7,312 nt of DNA, from NCBI GenBank assembly GCA_946415695.1, contig CAMKTM010000120.1, positions 1 through 7,312 on the forward strand, in the 5' to 3' direction. The stretch's first letter is position 1. Every line of letters starts with the position of its first letter. This document shows, in pieces, positions 1 to 6,848 of this stretch. The stretch comes from an uncultured Prevotellaceae bacterium. Lineage in GTDB: Bacteria; Bacteroidota; Bacteroidia; Bacteroidales; Bacteroidaceae. Made by a program: the position numbers and the translations under genes. The notes beneath the pieces are model-generated. The model was not told the origin of the DNA, did no database searches, and saw only the letters and a program-made list of their open reading frames with translations.

Positions 1-1497
1 CGACACGTTGCCGCTCATGTCGTACAGACCCAGCTCGTTCGGAGCCTTGGTGGCAACCTGGTGAGTACCATAATCAGGACTACTGCTTCCTAAATCATAA
101 CTGTTAACAGTGTACCACGCCACATCGCCTATCGTGTTGCTGCCGGAGAAGATGTAGCCCTTGCTCTTGTTGCCGCCGCGAGCCGCGAACTCCCACTCTG
201 CCTCCGTAGGCAGGCGGAACGTCTTGCCAGTCAATTGGTTCAGCTTTGTGATGAACGTTTGGCAGTCGTTCCAACTGACATAATAGGCGGGATAGTTGTC
301 GCCAAGGCCGTACTTCGTGCTCCAGCTGTTGCTGCTCGTAGGTTTCGTCCCCATCACGGCATACCACAGGGCCTGCGTCACCTCCGTCTCGCCCATCCAG
401 TAGTCGCTCAGCGTGACAAGGTGCGTGGGTTTTTCGTCGTTATAGGGAGAGTAGCCGTTGCTCTGCTCGGCGGTCGCACCCATCGTGAACGTGTCGCCCG
501 CTACCTTCTTCATCTTGAACGACACGCCGCTGACCGTGAAGGTCTGCTCGTCGCTGGCCTTCACTGTCACCTTGCAAGTGCCCTCCACGCCGCTGCCGCC
601 CTTCGCCGTGGCGAAGATGGTGCATTCGCCGGCGGCTACCGCCGTCACCTTGCCGCTCTGGTCAACAGTGGCGACACCGGTCTTGCTGGTCGTCCATGCG
701 ACAGCCTTGTACGTGGCGTCGCTGGGCTGCACCGTTGCCGTGAGCGTCTGCGTCTCCCCCGGTTCAAGCGTTAGTGTGGCAGGGCTGACGGTGATGCCCG
801 TCACGGGCTTGGGCACCCTCACCTCGCACGTTGCCTCCACGCCGCTGCCGTCCTTGGCAGAGCAGGTGATGGTGCAGGTGCCATAGCCCACTGCCAGCAC
901 AAGCCCAGGCGCAGGCAGGGTTGCCACAGCCTCGTCGCTGCTCTTCCACGCGACTTCCTTGTTGTCGGCATCCTCGGGCAGGACTGTGGCCTTGAGCTGA
1001 TACGCATTGTTCAGAGAGAGGCCGAGTGATGTCTCGTTGAGCGTGATGCTCGTCACGAGCTGCTGCGGCTGCGTGGCGCTCCACACGCTGAAGCCTGCGC
1101 TGCCAAGCGTGCTGACCACAAGCTCCTCCGCCGTCACGTTGTGGACGCGGAGTATCTGCTTGAGCTTCTTCGCGGAATTATAGACAAGCACCTCGCCCTG
1201 ATAGGGCAGGAACTGGTATGTGCCGCCGGAGATGTAGTCCGTCGTGCCGTCCTCGCGGAACGTCACCGCCTCGCTGTGGCTCTTGTACCATGTGCCGGCG
1301 ACAAGACTGTTGACGGGCGTGAAGGGACCGAGGTCGTAGTCCTCGCCCGCACCGTCGTAGAACACGATGCTGTCTGACTTGACACTGTACTGCGCCACTG
1401 TGCCGTCACTCTTGTAAACGCGGAAGCCTTGCCCCCACGCTGTCTGCAAACCTGCTACCATCAGAAGCAGGGCTGCAAGGATGCTGTTTCTCTTCAT
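1..1497 (-). CDS. Secreted Big_2 Ig-like / FGE-sulfatase-domain protein (C-terminus outside window)
   Basis: The frame is open from the ATG at 1497 to the window edge, giving 499 residues without a stop. Residues 1-22 form a signal peptide (MKRNS, hydrophobic core ILAALLLMVAG, cleavage near AWG/Q). Residues 23-47 (GFRVYKSDGTVAQYSV...DSIVFY) resemble a segment common at the N-terminus of secreted Prevotella proteins. Residues about 60-135 (GTWYKS...FREDGT...GGTYQF) look lipocalin-like, which is tentative. Two Big_2 Ig-like domains follow at about 148-228 and 232-312, starting VTSIT and VTGIT with an 84-residue period. From about 320 an FGE/SUMF1-type (C-type-lectin-like) fold begins: MGAT at 339-342, DEKPTHLVTLSDYWMGETEVT, PAYYVSWNDC, FRLPTEAEWEFAARGG and GLYDMSGNVS. 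The region that carries the catalytic cysteines in true formylglycine-generating enzymes is beyond the window, so enzymatic activity cannot be judged. A carbohydrate- or surface-binding role is equally possible. The protein is probably exported. It starts 122 bp after obg ends and is likely its own transcription unit. Confidence 0.88.
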   Translation of the reverse strand, partial: MKRNSILAALLLMVAGLQTAWGQGFRVYKSDGTVAQYSVKSDSIVFYDGAGEDYDLGPFTPVNSLVAGTWYKSHSEAVTFREDGTTDYISGGTYQFLPYQGEVLVYNSAKKLKQILRVHNVTAEELVVSTLGSAGFSVWSATQPQQLVTSITLNETSLGLSLNNAYQLKATVLPEDADNKEVAWKSSDEAVATLPAPGLVLAVGYGTCTITCSAKDGSGVEATCEVRVPKPVTGITVSPATLTLEPGETQTLTATVQPSDATYKAVAWTTSKTGVATVDQSGKVTAVAAGECTIFATAKGGSGVEGTCKVTVKASDEQTFTVSGVSFKMKKVAGDTFTMGATAEQSNGYSPYNDEKPTHLVTLSDYWMGETEVTQALWYAVMGTKPTSSNSWSTKYGLGDNYPAYYVSWNDCQTFITKLNQLTGKTFRLPTEAEWEFAARGGNKSKGYIFSGSNTIGDVAWYTVNSYDLGSSSPDYGTHQVATKAPNELGLYDMSGNVS

Positions 1498-1555
1498 TGC
1501 TGTTTGTTAATAATATAGTTTCTTTTGCCTGTTGGTACGCCACATGCTTGCGCAC

Positions 1556-1580
1556 ACATTATATATATTATTATATATGT
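1556..1580. repeat. AT-only imperfect inverted repeat between obg and the Ig/FGE gene
   Basis: Within the 122-bp spacer lies an A/T run whose ends mirror each other: ACAT(T)ATATATA, then a 4-bp centre, then TATATATGT, with one unpaired T. There is no G/C-rich stem, so it is a poor terminator. More probably it is a melting-prone segment of the promoter region for the gene starting at 1497. I could not identify a convincing TAnnTTTG box in this spacer. Confidence 0.35.
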
Positions 1581-1619
1581 TCATAAGACATCATGTGCTT
1601 TCGCGGATACGATGCTGAG

Positions 1620-2777
1620 TCAGCCGATGTCCTCATCTTCTTCCACATCCTCGATGAAGTCGTCGTCCAGGATTTCTATCTCTTCGTCTTCGCCTTCGTC
1701 GAGGAGTTCCTGACGGAAGGCATTGATGTCTTTGTTGCGATGGACAATGCTTTCCTGATGCGTGATGGCTGCAAGTTTGTTGCTCTCACTGTTCATGGCC
1801 GTCCAAAGGAGGTCCTTGAGCAGTGAGAGTCCGTCGCCCGTGACTGCGCTGATGAAGACGTGCGGCAGGTCGTCGGGCAAGTCTTCCGAGAGCATCTGCT
1901 GCAGTTCGTCGTCGAGGAGGTCGCTCTTCGTGATGGCAAGAACCCTTTGCTTGTCGAGCATCTCGGGGTTGAAGTTGCGAAGCTCGCCAAGCAGCACCTC
2001 GTACTCGTGACGGATGTCGTCCGTATCACCCGGCACTATGAAGAGCAGGAGCGAGTTGCGCTCGATGTGACGCAGGAAGCGAAGTCCAAGTCCCCTACCC
2101 TCCGATGCCCCCTCGATGATGCCCGGAATGTCGGCCATGACGAAGCTTTGTCCGTCGCGATACGACACGATGCCGAGCGAGGGTTCCATCGTCGTGAAGG
2201 GATAGCCGGCTATCTTCGGCCTTGCACTCGACAAGGAACTCAGCAACGTGCTCTTCCCTGCATTGGGAAAGCCTACAAGTCCGACGTCGGCAAGCAGCTT
2301 GAGCTCAAGGATGACGGTACGCTCCATCATGGGTTCGCCTGGTTGAGCATAGCGTGGAGCCTGATTGGTAGCTGTGGCAAAGTGCTTGTTGCCCATGCCG
2401 CCACGACCGCCCCTGAGGAGCATCACGACCTGTCCGTCGTCGGTCACGTCGCAGATATATTCGCCTGTCTCGGCATCATAAACTACAGTGCCGCAAGGGA
2501 CATCGATGTAACGGTCCTCGCCGTCTGCACCCGTGCTGCCGCTTGGCCCGCCGTTGCCTCCATGTCCGGCAAAGACATGACGCTCAAAGCGAAGGTGCAG
2601 AAGCGTCCAGTAGTTATGGTTGCCACGCAGATAGACGTGCCCGCCGCGCCCGCCATCGCCGCCATCAGGCCCGCCCATAGGGACATACTTGGCGCGATGC
2701 ATGTGCATGGAACCTCTGCCACCCTTGCCCGAGCGGCAGCATATCTTGACGTAATCTACAAAGTTGCTCTCTGCCAT
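1620..2777 (-). CDS. obg: GTPase Obg (CgtA)
   Basis: A 385-residue protein matching the Obg family over its whole length. Residues 1-158 are the glycine-rich Obg fold (GKGGRGSMH, GGPDGGDGGRGGHV, GGRGGMGNKHF). The G domain follows: G1 GFPNAGKST at 169-177, G2 around TT at 195-196 (YPFTTMEPSLG), G3 DIPG at 216-219, G4 as TKSD at 283-286 in place of NKxD, and G5 ISAVTG at 309-314. The tail after about residue 357 is strongly acidic (EGEDEEIEILDDDFIEDVEEDED) and replaces the C-terminal domain found in some Gram-positive Obg proteins. The start MAESNFVDYVKI is the family's normal N-terminus. Obg proteins are slow GTPases that bind the 50S subunit and (p)ppGpp and act in ribosome assembly and growth control. 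The gene lies 129 bp downstream of adk, in the same direction, across a repeat-filled spacer, and is probably the last gene of the hpt-adk-obg unit. Confidence 0.97.
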   Translation of the reverse strand: MAESNFVDYVKICCRSGKGGRGSMHMHRAKYVPMGGPDGGDGGRGGHVYLRGNHNYWTLLHLRFERHVFAGHGGNGGPSGSTGADGEDRYIDVPCGTVVYDAETGEYICDVTDDGQVVMLLRGGRGGMGNKHFATATNQAPRYAQPGEPMMERTVILELKLLADVGLVGFPNAGKSTLLSSLSSARPKIAGYPFTTMEPSLGIVSYRDGQSFVMADIPGIIEGASEGRGLGLRFLRHIERNSLLLFIVPGDTDDIRHEYEVLLGELRNFNPEMLDKQRVLAITKSDLLDDELQQMLSEDLPDDLPHVFISAVTGDGLSLLKDLLWTAMNSESNKLAAITHQESIVHRNKDINAFRQELLDEGEDEEIEILDDDFIEDVEEDEDIG

Positions 2778-2792
2778 TGTATAATATTGGGG

Positions 2793-2893
2793 GGTTAGTG
2801 GTTATAGGTTAGGGGTTAGAGGATAGTTGTGGATGCTGATTAGGAGCCAAAGGTATTCTCTAACCTCTAACCCCTAACCTCTAATCACTAACC
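2793..2893. repeat. GGTTAG-type inverted repeat in the adk-obg spacer
   Basis: Two 30-nt arms, 2793-2822 and 2864-2893, are reverse complements with two mismatches, separated by a 41-nt loop. Each arm is built from short tandem GGTTAG/GGGTTAGA-like words. One further TAACCCCT copy (2901-2908) abuts and overlaps the adk stop codon. The spacer contains no ORF. Transcribed from adk towards obg it could fold into a long hairpin, but no U-tract follows, so a structured intercistronic spacer (processing or stability element) is likelier than a terminator. The words resemble repeats I associate with Bacteroidales intergenic regions. That is recollection, not a search result. Confidence 0.8.
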
Positions 2894-2906
2894 TCTACTC
2901 TAACCC

Positions 2907-3485
2907 CTATTTTACCGTGTCGAGGAACTTGAAGATGGAGGCAATCATGTCTTCCTTGTTAGGTGTGTCTGCCCAACGGAAGGTGTGGCGAATGCCTTCG
3001 CGCTCGAACCAGTCAATCAGTGGTGAGGTCTGTTTCTGATAAACCTCGAAGCGCTTCTTGATGGTCTCTTCATTGTCGTCCTCACGACCTTGTTCCTGGG
3101 CTCGACGAAGCAAGCGGAACAGGAGAATGTCCTCTTCTACGACGAGTTCAATCATAATGCCCAGTTCGTGTCCACGCTCTGCGAGCATCTTCTTGAGGGC
3201 TTCTGCTTGGGCAATGGTGCGGGGAAAACCGTCGAAGATAACGCCTTTGCCGGCAGGAAGGGCGTCGTAGGTCTTTGCCAGGATGTCTATCATAAGGTCG
3301 TCGGGAATGAGCTGGCCGTTTGAAATGTAGCCTTGAGCAATTTTGCCCAGCTCTGTTCCGTTCTTGATTTCAGCACGAAGGACATCGCCCGTGCTGATGT
3401 GTCCCATACCGTAACGTTTTACAATCTCATCGCTGTAGGTGCCTTTGCCAGAACCTGGGGCACCGAAAATAATAATGTTCTTCAT
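2907..3485 (-). CDS. adk: Adenylate kinase, short-LID type
   Basis: A 192-residue enzyme catalysing ATP + AMP = 2 ADP in the cytosol. The P-loop GAPGSGKGT is at residues 8-16. The AMP-binding segment HISTGDVLR is at 29-37. The GFPRT motif is at 86-90 with Q93, which contact AMP. The lid region is R127-R128 followed by GREDDNEETIKKRFEVY at 133-149. The lid is short and has no zinc-type cysteine cluster, so this is the compact bacterial variant; its length agrees with that class. The start is well fixed because the P-loop follows immediately (MKNIIIFGAPGSGKGT). It lies 22 bp downstream of hpt, and the pairing of purine salvage with AMP phosphorylation fits a shared transcript. The stop is TAG at 2907-2909. 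Confidence 0.98.
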   Translation of the reverse strand: MKNIIIFGAPGSGKGTYSDEIVKRYGMGHISTGDVLRAEIKNGTELGKIAQGYISNGQLIPDDLMIDILAKTYDALPAGKGVIFDGFPRTIAQAEALKKMLAERGHELGIMIELVVEEDILLFRLLRRAQEQGREDDNEETIKKRFEVYQKQTSPLIDWFEREGIRHTFRWADTPNKEDMIASIFKFLDTVK

Positions 3486-3488
3486 CTT

Positions 3489-3518
3489 ATTTTGAATTTT
3501 GAATTTATCAATTTTGAA
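3489..3518 (-). repeat. Three AATTCAAAAT-like repeats spanning the hpt stop and adk leader
   Basis: On the minus strand the words AATTCAAAAT, AATTCAAAAT and ATTCAAAATA follow one another across this stretch. The first copy supplies the last codons of hpt (ATT CAA AAT TGA). The others fill the 22-bp leader of adk. The segment is A/T-rich and unstructured, which favours translation starts in Bacteroidetes, where Shine-Dalgarno pairing is weak. No separate promoter can be recognised. Confidence 0.55.
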
Positions 3519-4056
3519 TTATTGTATATACATCCTTCGTGTTGCGTCCGAATCCGTCGTAGTCAAGGCCATAGCCAACGACAAAGTCATCGGGAATCTG
3601 CTTGCAGCAATAGCGTATGTCGAGCTTGACCTGCAGTTTGCTTGGCTTGAGCAGAAGCGTACAGATGTCGATGCTTTCGGGATTCTGCAGTTTGAGCGTC
3701 TCAAGCATGTGAGCCATCGTAAGGCCTGTATCGACGATGTCCTCGACGATGATGACGGGACGGCCTGTAATGTCGATGTTGAGGCCAATGACTTCGCGGA
3801 TTCTTCCCGAAGTGTTCATGCCATCATAAGAAGCCAGTTTGACGAAAGATATTTCGCAAGGCAGGTCAATTTCCCGCAAGAGGTCGGCTGCAAAGATGAA
3901 AGAGCCGTTCAAGACTGCAAGGAATACAGGCTTCCTGCCAGCAAAGTCACGATTGATTTCTTCTGCAACACGCTTTATCTGTCGCTTTATTGCTCTTTCG
4001 GAAATGGTCACGGAGAATGTTTTGTCCTTGACCTTGATGATTCTTTTTCTTTGCAT
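3508..4056 (-). CDS. hpt: Hypoxanthine phosphoribosyltransferase
   Basis: A 182-residue type I phosphoribosyltransferase, the usual length for bacterial HPRT. It converts hypoxanthine (and often guanine) plus PRPP to IMP (GMP) in purine salvage. The diagnostic PRPP-binding motif VIIVEDIVDTGLT is at residues 101-113, with the acidic pair E105-D106 expected for the ribose hydroxyls. The pyrophosphate-binding loop is VLNGSFIFAADL (48-59). The flexible-loop segment KLASYDGMNTSGR is at 73-85. The C-terminal base-binding segment IPDDFVVGYGLDYDGFGRN is at 154-172. The start is the ATG 9 bp after the stop of the upstream Crp-like gene, so translational coupling within one transcript is likely. Close coupling to adk downstream supports a nucleotide-balance role. 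Xanthine or guanine preference cannot be decided from sequence alone. Confidence 0.96.
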   Translation of the reverse strand: MQRKRIIKVKDKTFSVTISERAIKRQIKRVAEEINRDFAGRKPVFLAVLNGSFIFAADLLREIDLPCEISFVKLASYDGMNTSGRIREVIGLNIDITGRPVIIVEDIVDTGLTMAHMLETLKLQNPESIDICTLLLKPSKLQVKLDIRYCCKQIPDDFVVGYGLDYDGFGRNTKDVYTIIQN

Positions 4057-4065
4057 AATGATGTA

Positions 4066-4710
4066 TTACTTCTGATTTGTTTGTGTCCACCAGGCTATGT
4101 TTTGGTCGCGGGGTGACGTGTTCTTTGCTGTTCCTGTGCTTGCTCCTCGAACACGGCTCAGCGTCTCTGGTGTCATTTGCAGGAAGCTGGCTATGTGCAC
4201 CATAGGAGCGCGAAGGATGATTTCGGGTTTCTCCTTCAAGAGGCGGTCGTAGCGTTCGGCGGCATTCTCGAAGCGCTGGCTGTCGGCATGTTCCTGACTG
4301 CTGATGGCCACGTGTTCCAATATCTTGCGATAGAGCATTTCCATCTCCTGATTGCGCACCATGAGGGTGTGTAGGGCATCGTAGGGGATGGCGTAGAGTT
4401 CTGTGCTTTCCAGTGCCTCGACAATGAGGCGGCTGGGTTCCTGCTTGAGGAAACTCTCAATACAGAAGACGATGCGCCCTTCGAAGGAAAAGTGCTCGGT
4501 GACGTCCTTCTTGTTCTTATAGTAGTATTGACGGACCATTCCTTTCTCTACGAAATAGAGGTCGCGACATACTTTTCCTTCCTCCAGAATGGTGTCGCCT
4601 TTCTGGAACTTCATGGGGACGAGGATTCTGGCCAACACATCGATGGCGGGAGGTGTCAGCGGGCAGTAGATACGGGATATTTCCCGTGCAATGTCGCGGC
4701 GTTTGTCCAT
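4066..4710 (-). CDS. Crp/Fnr-family transcriptional regulator
   Basis: A 214-residue protein with a cyclic-nucleotide-binding-type beta-roll at about residues 20-115 (FQKGDTILEEGKVCRDLYFVEKGMVRQYY), a long dimer helix at about 117-160, and a C-terminal helix-turn-helix at about 168-188 (APMVHIASFLQMTPETLSRVRG) of the winged type. The canonical cAMP-contact signature of CRP (FGELAL...PRxA) is not present. The equivalent stretch is VFCIESFLKQEPSRLIVEAL, so cAMP binding is doubtful. The few cysteines (16, 48, 83) are not arranged like the N-terminal Fe-S cluster of FNR. The tail after the recognition helix (STGTAKNTSPRDQNIAWW) is short and unusual. It lies 58 bp downstream of lepA and 9 bp upstream of hpt, so it may be the first gene of a regulator-hpt-adk-obg unit. 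The effector and target genes are unknown. Confidence 0.9.
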   Translation of the reverse strand: MDKRRDIAREISRIYCPLTPPAIDVLARILVPMKFQKGDTILEEGKVCRDLYFVEKGMVRQYYYKNKKDVTEHFSFEGRIVFCIESFLKQEPSRLIVEALESTELYAIPYDALHTLMVRNQEMEMLYRKILEHVAISSQEHADSQRFENAAERYDRLLKEKPEIILRAPMVHIASFLQMTPETLSRVRGASTGTAKNTSPRDQNIAWWTQTNQK

Positions 4711-4768
4711 GTTTCTTTTACCTTTTAGCTGTTAACCATTTAATTATTTGCATCCGAATTGGGGCATT

Positions 4769-6628
4769 TTAGTCGAGCTTAAGCACAGCAAGGAAGGCTT
4801 TCTGTGGCACTTGTACGTTGCCAATTTGCTTCATGCGCTTCTTGCCTTTCTTCTGTTTCTCAAGGAGTTTTCGTTTGCGGCTCACGTCGCCGCCGTAGCA
4901 CTTTGCCAGCACATCCTTGCGCACCTGCTTCACTGTCTCGCGTGCAATAATCTTGGCTCCGATGGCGGCTTGAATGGCGATGTCGAACTGCTGGCGCGGC
5001 AGGAGTTCTTTCAGCTTCTCGCACATGCGGCGTCCGAAGGACTCGGCATTGTCGAAGTGCGTCAGCGTGGAGAGGGCATCCACGGGTTCGCCGTTGAGCA
5101 GGATGTCCATCTTGACGAGCTTGCTGGGTCGGTAGCCGGCCTGATGATAGTCGAACGAAGCATAGCCCTTGCTTATGCTCTTCAACTTGTCGTAGAAGTC
5201 GATGACGATTTCTCCCAGAGGCATAGCATATTGCAGCTCCACACGGTTGCCGCTGATGTATTCCTGTTTGAGGAGTTCGCCTCGCTTGCCCAGACAAAGC
5301 GTCATGATGGGGCCGATGAAGTTGGCAGTCGTGATGATGGAAGCATGGATGTAAGGTTCCTCGATGTGGTCGATGAGCGTCTGGTCTGGCATGCCGCTGG
5401 GGTTGTGCACCTCCTGCACGTTGCCCTGCTTGTCATAGACGAGGTAGGAGACGTTGGGGACCGTCGTGATGACGTCCATGTCGAACTCGCGGTCGAGCCT
5501 CTCCTGGATGATTTCCATATGGAGCAGTCCGAGGAAGCCACAGCGGAAGCCGAAGCCGAGGGCCACGGAGCTCTCGGGCTGGAAGGTGAGGCTGGCATCG
5601 TTGAGCTGGAGCTTCTCGAGCGAGGCACGCAGGTTCTCGAAGTCCTCTGTCTCAATGGGATAGACGCCGGCAAAGACCATCGGCTTCACTTCTTCGAAGC
5701 CTGCAATGGCTTCGCTACAAGGATTCTCGACGGTCGTGATGGTGTCGCCCACCTTGACCTCTGTTGCCGTCTTGATGCCGGAAACGATGTAGCCCACGTC
5801 GCCGCAATGGAGCACCTGCCGAGGCACCATGTCCATCTTCAGCACGCCTATTTCGTCAGCCTTGTACTCTTTGCCCGTGTTGATGAACTGCACCATGTCG
5901 CCACTCCGCATCGTGCCGTTCACAATCTTGAAGTAGGCGATGATGCCGCGGAAGGAGTTGAAGACAGAGTCGAAGATGAGGGCTTGCAGCGGAGCATTCT
6001 CGTCGCCTTTGGGACACGGAATGCGTTCCACCACGGCTCTGAGGATCTCCTCCACGCCCATACCGGTCTTGCCGCTGGCGCGGATGATTTCCTCGCGTTT
6101 GCAGCCGATGAGATCGACGATTTCGTCCTCCACCTCTTCGGGCATTGCATTCGGCATGTCGCACTTGTTGATGACGGGAATGATTTCCAGGTCGTGGTCG
6201 ATGGCCATATAGAGGTTGCTGATGGTTTGCGCCTGAACGCCCTGCGTGGCATCAACCACCAGCAGCGCCCCCTCACAGGCAGCAATGCTGCGGCTCACTT
6301 CGTAGCTGAAATCGACATGTCCCGGAGTGTCGATAAGGTTGAGGATGTAGGAAGACCCTCCCCAGCCCTCCCTTAAAGGGAGGGAGTCCTTCGCGGCTCC
6401 GTTCCCCCCTCCTTTGGAGGGGTCGGGGGAGGCTGGTTTATATTCATACACCATCTGTATGGCGTGGCTCTTGATGGTGATGCCACGCTCCTGTTCCAGG
6501 TCCATATCGTCGAGCATCTGCCCTTTGGTCACGGTGATGGTCTTCGTGTATTCCAGCAGACGGTCGGCTAAAGTGCTCTTTCCATGGTCGATATGGGCAA
6601 TAATGCAGAAATTTCGTATGTTATGCAT
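4769..6628 (-). CDS. lepA: Elongation factor 4 (LepA), with an in-frame repeat insertion
   Basis: A 619-residue translational GTPase that acts on elongating or initiating ribosomes (back-translocation or ribosome maturation have been proposed). The G domain has G1 AHIDHGKST at 11-19, switch I around 40-52 (DMDLEQERGITIK), G3 DTPGH at 100-104 including the catalytic-type His104, G4 NKCD at 154-157 and G5 ASGKTG at 184-189. EF-G-like domains II, III and V follow (GFGFRCGFLGLLHMEIIQERL at about 358-378; GYASFDYHQAGY at about 488-499). The LepA-specific C-terminal domain is intact (RQQFDIAIQAAIGAKIIARETVKQVRKDVLAKCYGGDVSRKRKLLEKQKKGKKRMK, about 545-600). Residues 65-93 are extra compared with the family: they sit in the loop between two beta strands just before G3 and are encoded by a palindromic repeat. 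Remembered Bacteroides LepA proteins are near 593 residues, which fits a net gain of about 26. The start MHNIRNFCIIAHIDHGK is the standard one. A TATCTTTG promoter lies just upstream. Confidence 0.97.
   Translation of the reverse strand: MHNIRNFCIIAHIDHGKSTLADRLLEYTKTITVTKGQMLDDMDLEQERGITIKSHAIQMVYEYKPASPDPSKGGGNGAAKDSLPLREGWGGSSYILNLIDTPGHVDFSYEVSRSIAACEGALLVVDATQGVQAQTISNLYMAIDHDLEIIPVINKCDMPNAMPEEVEDEIVDLIGCKREEIIRASGKTGMGVEEILRAVVERIPCPKGDENAPLQALIFDSVFNSFRGIIAYFKIVNGTMRSGDMVQFINTGKEYKADEIGVLKMDMVPRQVLHCGDVGYIVSGIKTATEVKVGDTITTVENPCSEAIAGFEEVKPMVFAGVYPIETEDFENLRASLEKLQLNDASLTFQPESSVALGFGFRCGFLGLLHMEIIQERLDREFDMDVITTVPNVSYLVYDKQGNVQEVHNPSGMPDQTLIDHIEEPYIHASIITTANFIGPIMTLCLGKRGELLKQEYISGNRVELQYAMPLGEIVIDFYDKLKSISKGYASFDYHQAGYRPSKLVKMDILLNGEPVDALSTLTHFDNAESFGRRMCEKLKELLPRQQFDIAIQAAIGAKIIARETVKQVRKDVLAKCYGGDVSRKRKLLEKQKKGKKRMKQIGNVQVPQKAFLAVLKLD
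6350..6436 (-). repeat. Double-hairpin palindromic repeat translated inside lepA
   Basis: This 87-bp segment encodes LepA residues 65-93, which run from PASPDPSKGG to LREGWGGSS and have no counterpart in LepA proteins I know. It holds two hairpins: CCCCTCC/GGAGGGG with a 3-nt loop (6406-6412 with 6416-6422) and CCCTCCC/GGGAGGG with a 5-nt loop (6366-6372 with 6378-6384). The two halves are imperfect inverted copies of each other: CCTCCCC words at the outer edges, the hairpins inside, and a roughly 20-bp spacer in the middle. Base composition (runs of C and G) differs sharply from flanking lepA. The frame is open throughout and the reading frame is restored after it. The layout resembles paired REP-type (BIME-like) elements. 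No transposase is nearby and no clear target-site duplication is visible. Confidence 0.85.
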
Positions 6629-6651
6629 GAAAATAGTGATAATTTGCTTTG

Positions 6652-6659
6652 CAAAGATA
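6652..6659 (-). promoter_or_regulatory. lepA promoter, -7 box TATCTTTG
   Basis: On the minus strand the octamer TATCTTTG matches the Bacteroidetes primary sigma factor -7 consensus TAnnTTTG exactly. It sits 23 bp upstream of the lepA ATG, predicting a short leader of roughly 15-20 nt. The region upstream is A/T-rich, as expected. The nearest TTG for a -33 element is about 25 bp upstream, slightly farther than the usual 19-21 bp, so the -33 element is weak or uncertain. Confidence 0.75.
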
Positions 6660-6848
6660 CGAAATAATAATCATAATAAAAAATCAAGAAATAAAAAAAG
6701 TAAGAAAACTTCAAAGAAACAGCAGACAAGCCATAGCGATTTCACTAAAACAAGCCATATTCTCAAATCACGGCAGGAAAGATGAATCAAATCCTCTGGT
6801 AATTCTGCGTTTCCTTTGGGATAAAAAGTCAAGAGCGCAGTGCTTATG

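Noticed and set aside
235..886. Plus-strand frames at 235-774 and 458-886
   Set aside because: They lie opposite the Ig/FGE gene, whose minus-strand frame is open for 499 codons with clear domain motifs.
1860..2798. A 312-codon plus-strand frame opposite obg
   Set aside because: It is antisense to the well-conserved Obg GTPase, with no recognisable motif and no promoter. It is a codon-bias shadow.
2793..2893. A rho-independent terminator between adk and obg
   Set aside because: The stem is long but the loop is 41 nt and no U-tract follows on the transcribed strand. The downstream gene is in the same conserved cluster.
4748..6376. A 542-codon open frame on the plus strand opposite lepA
   Set aside because: It is fully antisense to an unmistakable LepA, has no family resemblance (rich in H, L, V, D from complemented codons), and ends inside the palindromic insert. 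It is a shadow of codon bias.
6350..6436. A frameshift or assembly error in lepA
   Set aside because: The insert is a whole number of codons, open throughout, and the canonical sequence resumes exactly on both sides, so the gene appears functional.
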